From: Pseudoxanthomonas sp. CF125
GTDB taxonomy: Bacteria > Pseudomonadota > Gammaproteobacteria > Xanthomonadales > Xanthomonadaceae
Reading direction: 5' to 3'
Assembly: GCF_900104085.1 (NCBI RefSeq)
Contig: NZ_FNLD01000003.1
Location: 493,001 to 557,000, forward strand
DNA length: 64,000 nt
The position numbers were made by a program, and so were the translations under genes. Below, piece after piece: positions 59,369 to 64,000 of the stretch. The notes under the pieces are model-generated. The model searched no databases. It was given only the letters and a program-made list of their open reading frames with translations, and had not been told where the DNA came from. The first letter of the stretch is position 1, and each line of letters begins with the position of its first letter.

Positions 59369-60474
59369 GCTCGGTAGAAGCGGCGCGCGGCGCGCCGACG
59401 CCCTCGCAAGCCTATGCCGAAGGCGCCGCGCGCGGCGATTGGCAGGACGAACCCGCCCAGCACGCCGCCTTGAAAGAGCTGGACCGGCTGCACGACGCGC
59501 TGGTGGAAGCGGCCGACATCGGCTGGCGCGAGCGGCTTTCGTTCTGGAAAAAGGCCGAGCCCGTGCGCGGCCTGTATCTGTGGGGCGGCGTGGGCCGCGG
59601 CAAGACCTTCCTGGTGGATCTGTTTTACGACGGACTGCCCAGCCAGCAGAAATACCGCACCCATTTCCACCGCTTCATGCGCGGCGTGCACGAGCGCTTG
59701 CGCGAACACGCCGGCCAGAGCGATCCGCTGGCCAAGATCGTGGAGCAATGGCGCGACGAACTGCGGGTGCTGGTGCTGGACGAATTCTTCGTCACCGACA
59801 TCGGCGATGCGATGCTGCTGTCCCGCTTGCTGGAGCGCATGTTCGCCGAAGGCGTGACCCTGGTGACCACTTCCAACACCGCGCCGGAGAACCTGTACAA
59901 GGACGGCCTGCAGCGCGAGAGTTTCCTCCCTGCCATCGCCCTGTTGCAGAAACACTGCGTGGTGCTGCATGCCGACGGCGGGGAAGACTACCGCCTGCGC
60001 GCGCTGACCCGCTCGCCGGTATACCGCACGCCGCTGGACGCGCAATCCGATGCCTGGCTGGGCGAGCGCTGGCGCGAACTGAGCGGGCTGGCGGAGAAGC
60101 GCGGCAACATCGAGATCGAGGCGCGCAAGATCCCGGTGCGCGGGCGCGGCAAGAGCATCGTCTGGTTCGATTTCGCCGCGCTGTGCGAAGGCCCGCGCGG
60201 CACCACCGATTACATCGAAGTCGCACGCGAGTTCAACACCGTGCTGCTGGGCGGCATTCCCGTTTTCGACCGCAGCAACGAAGACGCCGCGCGCCGTTTC
60301 GTCAATCTGATCGACGAGTTGTACGACCGGCATGTCAATCTGGTGTGCACCGCGGCGATGCTGCCGACCGCGCTTTACTCCGGCGTGCGCCTGCAAGGCG
60401 CGTTCGAGCGCACTGCCTCCCGCCTGATCGAAATGCAGAGCGCCGAATATCTGGCCCGGCAACATCGCGCTTGA
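59365..60474 (+). CDS. zapE: Cell division protein ZapE (AFG1-like ATPase)
   Basis: 369 residues starting at GTG in a GTGA overlap. P-loop LYLWGGVGRGKTFLVDLFYDGLP, Walker B VLVLDEFFVTDIGDAMLLSRLLERMF and the FHRFMRGVHERL and TSNTAPENLYKDGLQR family motifs. ZapE is a Z-ring-associated ATPase needed under low oxygen or heat in E. coli; mitochondrial AFG1 relatives act in protein quality control. Length is normal. Confidence 0.95.
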   Translation: MSSVEAARGAPTPSQAYAEGAARGDWQDEPAQHAALKELDRLHDALVEAADIGWRERLSFWKKAEPVRGLYLWGGVGRGKTFLVDLFYDGLPSQQKYRTHFHRFMRGVHERLREHAGQSDPLAKIVEQWRDELRVLVLDEFFVTDIGDAMLLSRLLERMFAEGVTLVTTSNTAPENLYKDGLQRESFLPAIALLQKHCVVLHADGGEDYRLRALTRSPVYRTPLDAQSDAWLGERWRELSGLAEKRGNIEIEARKIPVRGRGKSIVWFDFAALCEGPRGTTDYIEVAREFNTVLLGGIPVFDRSNEDAARRFVNLIDELYDRHVNLVCTAAMLPTALYSGVRLQGAFERTASRLIEMQSAEYLARQHRA

Positions 60475-60483
60475 TGTTTCGAA

Positions 60484-60507
60484 GCCCCTCTCCAACGGGA
60501 GAGGGGT
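60484..60507. repeat. CCCCTCTC-GAGAGGGG hairpin and neighbouring inverted repeats
   Basis: CCCCTCTCCAACGGGAGAGGGG directly follows zapE; a second inverted pair (GGTACGGCGAAGTC / GACTTCGCCGTACC) lies at about 60518-60565. A similar CCCTCTCCCATCAAGGGAGAGGG motif is at 6051-6073. They separate convergent zapE and the esterase gene. Confidence 0.6.
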
Positions 60508-60609
60508 TGGGGCGAGGGTACGGCGAAGTCATGCTCGTCCGAACCATCGTGGACTTCGCCGTACCTTCATTCGGCCTACGGACCGCCTTCGCCCGAAGGG
60601 AGAAGGGCT

Positions 60610-61533
60610 TCATATCACCAGCGAATCGACGAACTTCGCTACTGCCTCGGTATACGCCGATGGCAGGCCCAGCTCACGATTGATCTCCGCATGCGACATC
60701 GGCTCGGGCAGCACTTCCATGCGCACGCCCAGCTGCGCGGCTTTTCGCGCCAGCTTGCGGCCCTCATCGCAGGGCGATGAAGGGAAACGGCGTTCGCTGG
60801 AACAGACGATCAGCATCGGCAACGCGGTGCGGCCCAGTTGCTGCTGCGGCGAAGTGGAGACCCAGTAGCTTTCGTCGGCGCCGAAGGCGTTGCGGTACAG
60901 CTTCGGCAATCGCGGCATGCCCATCAGCGCCGGCACGTCCAGCGCGCCGCTGTCCAGCGAAACCACACCGAGCGGGCGTTGCGCGCCGGCATCGGCGAGC
61001 CTCTTCGGTTCGGCGCCGAGCAAAGCGACCAGATGCGCGCCGGCCGAGTGGCCGGCCAGCACGAAACGCGCTGGGTCCAGGTTCCATTCGCCCGCGCGGC
61101 GCTGCGCCGTGGCCACCGCTTGCGCCACATCGCGGGCCTGCAGCAGCGGGGCCGCCTCGGGCAGCATGCGGTAGTTGGCGGAAATCACCGCATAGCCTTT
61201 CGCCAGCCAGAAACCGATCTTGTTTTCGATGCCCGGATTGGTCTTGTCGCCGTTGGCCCAACCACCGCCATGGACGAAGAAGAATACTGGCGCGCGTCGG
61301 ACTCCCTTGGGAAGATAAACATCGAAGCGCTGCGCCGGGTCGGCGCCGTAGACGACGTTGCGCACCGCCTCCGCACCGGCCGGCAACGCGACCGCTCGCT
61401 CGCGCTTGCTGGCTTCGCGCAGTTGCGTCAAACGTTCGATCCGGTCCACCGCAGGCGAGGCTTCCGCGCCAAAGCGCATCGCCGCCAACGGCAGGCACAG
61501 ACAGAACAGCATGCTGCGGACTTTCACGTTCAT
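60610..61533 (-). CDS. Exported alpha/beta hydrolase of the carboxylesterase/BD-FAE type
   Basis: 307 residues. Signal-like start (MNVKVRSMLFCLCLPLAAMRFGAEA), then FDVYLPKGVRRAPVFFFVHGGGWANGDKTN (HGGGW oxyanion motif of hormone-sensitive-lipase-like esterases), ISANYRMLPEA, nucleophile in VLAGHSAGAHLVALLG, and His in EPMSHAEINRELG. It could cleave feruloyl/acetyl or small esters in the periplasm, in keeping with the hemicellulase genes at 40-44 kb, though it is far from them. Confidence 0.87.
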   Translation of the reverse strand: MNVKVRSMLFCLCLPLAAMRFGAEASPAVDRIERLTQLREASKRERAVALPAGAEAVRNVVYGADPAQRFDVYLPKGVRRAPVFFFVHGGGWANGDKTNPGIENKIGFWLAKGYAVISANYRMLPEAAPLLQARDVAQAVATAQRRAGEWNLDPARFVLAGHSAGAHLVALLGAEPKRLADAGAQRPLGVVSLDSGALDVPALMGMPRLPKLYRNAFGADESYWVSTSPQQQLGRTALPMLIVCSSERRFPSSPCDEGRKLARKAAQLGVRMEVLPEPMSHAEINRELGLPSAYTEAVAKFVDSLVI

Positions 61534-61617
61534 GGCGATGCTCCCATTGCATTCATTTCCCTTTCCCGCACAGCGACTTCTCCTTTGCCATCCCGAACCA
61601 GTGAGGGACGACGATTC

Positions 61618-62889
61618 TCATGCTCCGCGCAGCAGCAGCGCGGCACGTAGTCCACGCGGCGAATTCGGCGTCAGCCGCAGCTGGCCGCCATGCTGATGCG
61701 CCACGCGATCGACGATGGCCAGGCCCAGGCCGCTGCCGCCGTTCTGGCTGTCGTGCACGAACGGCTGGCGCGCGCGTTCGGCCGCTTCGGCGGTCAGCCC
61801 TGGTCCGTGGTCGGAAACTTCGACGCGCCAGGCTTCGCCTTCGCGGCGCAATCGCAATGCGAATGGCGACGCGCCATGGCGCTGCGCGTTGACCAGCAGG
61901 TTTTCCACCGCGCGCAACAGCGCCATAGGCCGGCCGCGCATGGGCGCGGATTCCGGCAACTCGGTTTCCCAGGTGGCGGCGGAAGCGGTCACGGCATTGC
62001 GGCAGATTTCCGCCAGATCCAGCGATTCGCTGATTTCATCGCGGCCATCGCGGGCGTAGGCGATGAACTGGGTGAGGATGGCGTCGATCTCCTCGATGTC
62101 GCGGCGGATACCGGCAAGCAGCTCCGGATCGGTCCCGGGCAACAGTTCGGTGGCGAACTGCACCCGCGTCAACGGAGTGCGCAGATCGTGCGAGATGCCG
62201 GCCAGCATGAAGGCGCGCTCCTCGGCGGCGGCGCGGACTTCACGGCTGGCATCGGTCAAGGCGCGGGCCAGTTCGCTCACTTCCCGCGGGCCGGAGCTCA
62301 GCATGGCTTCGGGCGGATCGCCGCGCACGATGTCGGGTGCGGCCTTGGCCAGCTGCCGCAGCGGCATCGCCAGACGGCGCGCGAAGTACGCCGCCGCCAG
62401 CCATACCAGCAGCACGCAACCGGCCAGCAGCAGCACGGAAAAACGCCGCATGCCCTGGCCGCGGCGGTCGTAGGCGAACGACACCCACATCGGCGAGGCG
62501 GTGTTCAATTTCAGCCAGACCGCGTTGGCGTGGGCGTTGCGGCCCAGGCGCACTTCGCGGCCGGGATCGAGGTTGCCGCGGGCCTGTTCTTCGAGTTCGC
62601 GCATGAACGGCGCGACCCGCGGCGCGGTATCCGGCGGCGGCTCCGTGCGCACCTCCATGCCGGCCTCGCGCAGCAATTGCAGCGCGCGCGCATGCGACTG
62701 GGTGCGGTCGAGTTCTTCCACCACGTCGGCAAAGCCATCCATCGCCCGCAGCAATTGTTCGGCCGCCGGCCGGGTTGCCATCTCGCGGCCCAGCAATACG
62801 GCCAACACGCCGGCGCCGGCCAGGGTCAGTGCGATGACCAGCGCCAATTGGCCGAACACGCTTCTGGGGAGCAGGTTGCGCACGATCAT
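61618..62889 (-). CDS. EnvZ-like sensor histidine kinase
   Basis: 423 residues: N-terminal membrane helix (SVFGQLALVIALTLAGAGVLAVLL), periplasmic loop about 130 residues, second helix (FSVLLLAGCVLLVWLAAAYFA), HAMP (RRLAMPLRQLAKAAPDI), phospho-acceptor His in LAGISHDLRTPLTRVQFATELL, N box ENLLVNAQRHGA, G1 SDHGPGL, G2 GSGLGLAIVDRVAHQHGG. This is the EnvZ pattern. It starts at ATG overlapping the OmpR-like stop (ATGA), the normal order ompR-envZ. Confidence 0.95.
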   Translation of the reverse strand: MIVRNLLPRSVFGQLALVIALTLAGAGVLAVLLGREMATRPAAEQLLRAMDGFADVVEELDRTQSHARALQLLREAGMEVRTEPPPDTAPRVAPFMRELEEQARGNLDPGREVRLGRNAHANAVWLKLNTASPMWVSFAYDRRGQGMRRFSVLLLAGCVLLVWLAAAYFARRLAMPLRQLAKAAPDIVRGDPPEAMLSSGPREVSELARALTDASREVRAAAEERAFMLAGISHDLRTPLTRVQFATELLPGTDPELLAGIRRDIEEIDAILTQFIAYARDGRDEISESLDLAEICRNAVTASAATWETELPESAPMRGRPMALLRAVENLLVNAQRHGASPFALRLRREGEAWRVEVSDHGPGLTAEAAERARQPFVHDSQNGGSGLGLAIVDRVAHQHGGQLRLTPNSPRGLRAALLLRGA

Positions 62890-63623
62890 GTCTGCGCTCC
62901 TGCCGGTGTTTCGCCCGGCGGCACGTACGCGTAACCCACGCCCCATACCGTTTGCAGGATGCGCGGGTGACGCGGGTCGTCTTCCAGCAGGCGGCGCAGG
63001 CGGGTGATGGTCACGTCGATGCTGCGCTCGAAAGCATCATGTTCGCGGCCGCGCGCCAGACTCATCAAACGATCGCGGCTGAGCGGCTGGCGCGGATGGC
63101 GCAACAGCACCGCCAGCACCGCGAATTCGCCGGAAGTGATTTTCAACGGCGCGCCATCGCGGCTCAGTTCGCGCCGGCCCAGGTCCAGACGGAACGGGCC
63201 GAAGCGGATTTCCCCGCCCTCGGCCTGCGGCGCGCCAGGGGCCGCTGCGCCGCTGCGGCGCAGTACCGAGCGGATGCGCGCCAGCAGTTCGCGCGGGTTG
63301 ACCGGCTTGGGCAGATAGTCATCGGCGCCGATTTCCAAGCCGACGATGCGATCGATCTCGTCGCCCTTGGCGGTGAGCATGACGATGGGCGTGGCGTCGC
63401 CCTGGCCGCGCAGGCGCCGGCAGATGTCCAGGCCGCTTTCGCCCGGCAGCATCAGATCCAGCACGATCAGATCGAAATGGCCGCGATCCAGCGCCTGGCG
63501 CATCTGCACGCCATCGCCCACGCCTTTCACGCTGAAGTCCTGCGATTCCAGATAGCGCACCAGCAGTTCGCGCAGGCGCGGATCGTCATCGACCAGGAGC
63601 AGGCGGGCGGTGGTTTCGTTCAT
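62886..63623 (-). CDS. OmpR-family response regulator
   Basis: 245 residues. Receiver: VDDDPRLRELLVRYLESQDF, phospho-acceptor Asp in DLIVLDLMLPGESGLDI, Thr in VMLTAKG, Lys in LPKPVNPREL. C-terminal winged helix: FRLDLGRRELSRDGAPLKITSGEFAVLAVLLRHPRQPLSRDRLMSLARGREHDAFERSIDVTITRLRRLLEDDPRHPRILQTVWGVGYAYV. The ATG at 63623 (MNETTARLLLVDDD) is used. Close to E. coli OmpR in layout; its porin target is not in the window. Confidence 0.96.
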   Translation of the reverse strand: MNETTARLLLVDDDPRLRELLVRYLESQDFSVKGVGDGVQMRQALDRGHFDLIVLDLMLPGESGLDICRRLRGQGDATPIVMLTAKGDEIDRIVGLEIGADDYLPKPVNPRELLARIRSVLRRSGAAAPGAPQAEGGEIRFGPFRLDLGRRELSRDGAPLKITSGEFAVLAVLLRHPRQPLSRDRLMSLARGREHDAFERSIDVTITRLRRLLEDDPRHPRILQTVWGVGYAYVPPGETPAGAQT

Positions 63624-63815
63624 GGCGCCACTATCGCGGTTGTCGGCCGGGCGCGGCAAATCGGGATCGCAGCCGCTTTGTAAGCAAATGTTTCGACCGG
63701 GCGCCTGCGAAACATTCGCTCGCAACCCGGCAACACCCGTGGGATCCGGGCCGGATAACTTGGCCTCACCGCGGCGCGACCGCTCCGCGATCACCCAGTC
63801 CCACAGGAGAAGCCC

Positions 63816-64000
63816 ATGAATACCAAGATCAATGCGCTACTGGCCGCCATTGCCCTGGCCGGCGTGTTTTCCGCCAGCATCGACGACGCTGGCGCCCGCG
63901 AGCGCACTCGCAGCCGCACCGCCAGCAACGTGGACGGTGTGCGCAGCGCCGCCACCAACGCCAGCGGCAGCGGCGTCAATGGCAGCTATGCGCGTGGCCG
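63816..64000 (+). CDS. Start of an exported protein of unknown function (runs off the window)
   Basis: AGGAG at eight bases precedes the ATG. MNTKINALLAAIALAGVFSASIDDAGA is a signal peptide; the visible mature part is rich in Arg, Ser, Asn and Gly (RERTRSRTASNVDGVRSAATNASGSGVNGSYARG), low in hydrophobics. The frame is open at base 64000. It is divergent from the OmpR-like gene with 192 bases between, so it may be a target. Confidence 0.7.
   Translation, partial: MNTKINALLAAIALAGVFSASIDDAGARERTRSRTASNVDGVRSAATNASGSGVNGSYARG

Overview
The window is one strand-mixed stretch of a GC-rich gammaproteobacterial chromosome. The gene set and the local order comF-bioB-bioF-bioH-bioC, a zwf-pgl pair next to a HutC-type GntR regulator, EnvZ/OmpR-like genes, a hemicellulose glycosidase cluster and many short palindromic intergenic repeats point to the Xanthomonadaceae/Lysobacteraceae (Lysobacter, Pseudoxanthomonas, Luteimonas or a relative). 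The genus cannot be fixed from the sequence alone.

Layout. 0-11 kb: the 3' end of tex, mnmG, a candidate sigma54-driven small RNA, a Gly/Tyr-rich lipoprotein, a PLP dehydratase with a DUF218 protein, then the biotin genes bioC, bioH, bioF, bioB and divergent comF. 11-23 kb: a complete assimilatory nitrate module (nasT-nasS, nitrate transporter, nirB, a nirD-acetyltransferase fusion, nasA, cobA) plus a CysG-like protein whose methyltransferase half is truncated and degenerate. The transporter-nirB-nirD-nasA operon has a readable control region: an NtrC-like site, a sigma54 promoter, two identical hexaloop hairpins of the ANTAR-binding type and an overlapping intrinsic terminator. 23-25.5 kb: an exported protein, RidA, UbiA and tRNA-Arg(CCG).

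25.6-36.3 kb is a visibly less GC-rich island beginning just after the tRNA and bounded by two ~120-bp imperfect direct repeats. It carries an aldo/keto reductase, several exported small-molecule enzymes, an alpha/beta-hydrolase lacking its nucleophilic serine, a LuxR-type response regulator and a large beta-propeller histidine kinase. No integrase was seen. 36.4-46 kb: TetR with operators and a divergent MipA-like porin, a broken GH2 fragment, then GH51, GH29 and GH39 glycosidases and an acyltransferase. 46-47.3 kb: a LysR pseudogene and an orphan DUF4096 (IS5 N-domain) protein behind a leader peptide and terminator.

47.4-53 kb holds a LysR regulator and a four-gene, translationally coupled minus-strand operon: coiled-coil protein, membrane protein with an OmpA-like periplasmic end, Ras-like GTPase, and a kinase-like protein that has lost its phospho-acceptor histidine and receiver aspartate. 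This is my best candidate for an undescribed signalling system. 53-64 kb: GntR regulator with paired operators, zwf, pgl, a c-type cytochrome, an ExeM-type nuclease, two alpha/beta hydrolases, zapE, an EnvZ/OmpR-like pair and the start of a secreted protein.

A recurring theme is that intergenic palindromes of three families provide the actual TAG stop codon of the preceding gene at five places (SnoaL-like gene, bioH, comF, nasA, nasS). All base-composition remarks are by eye; no searches were run.
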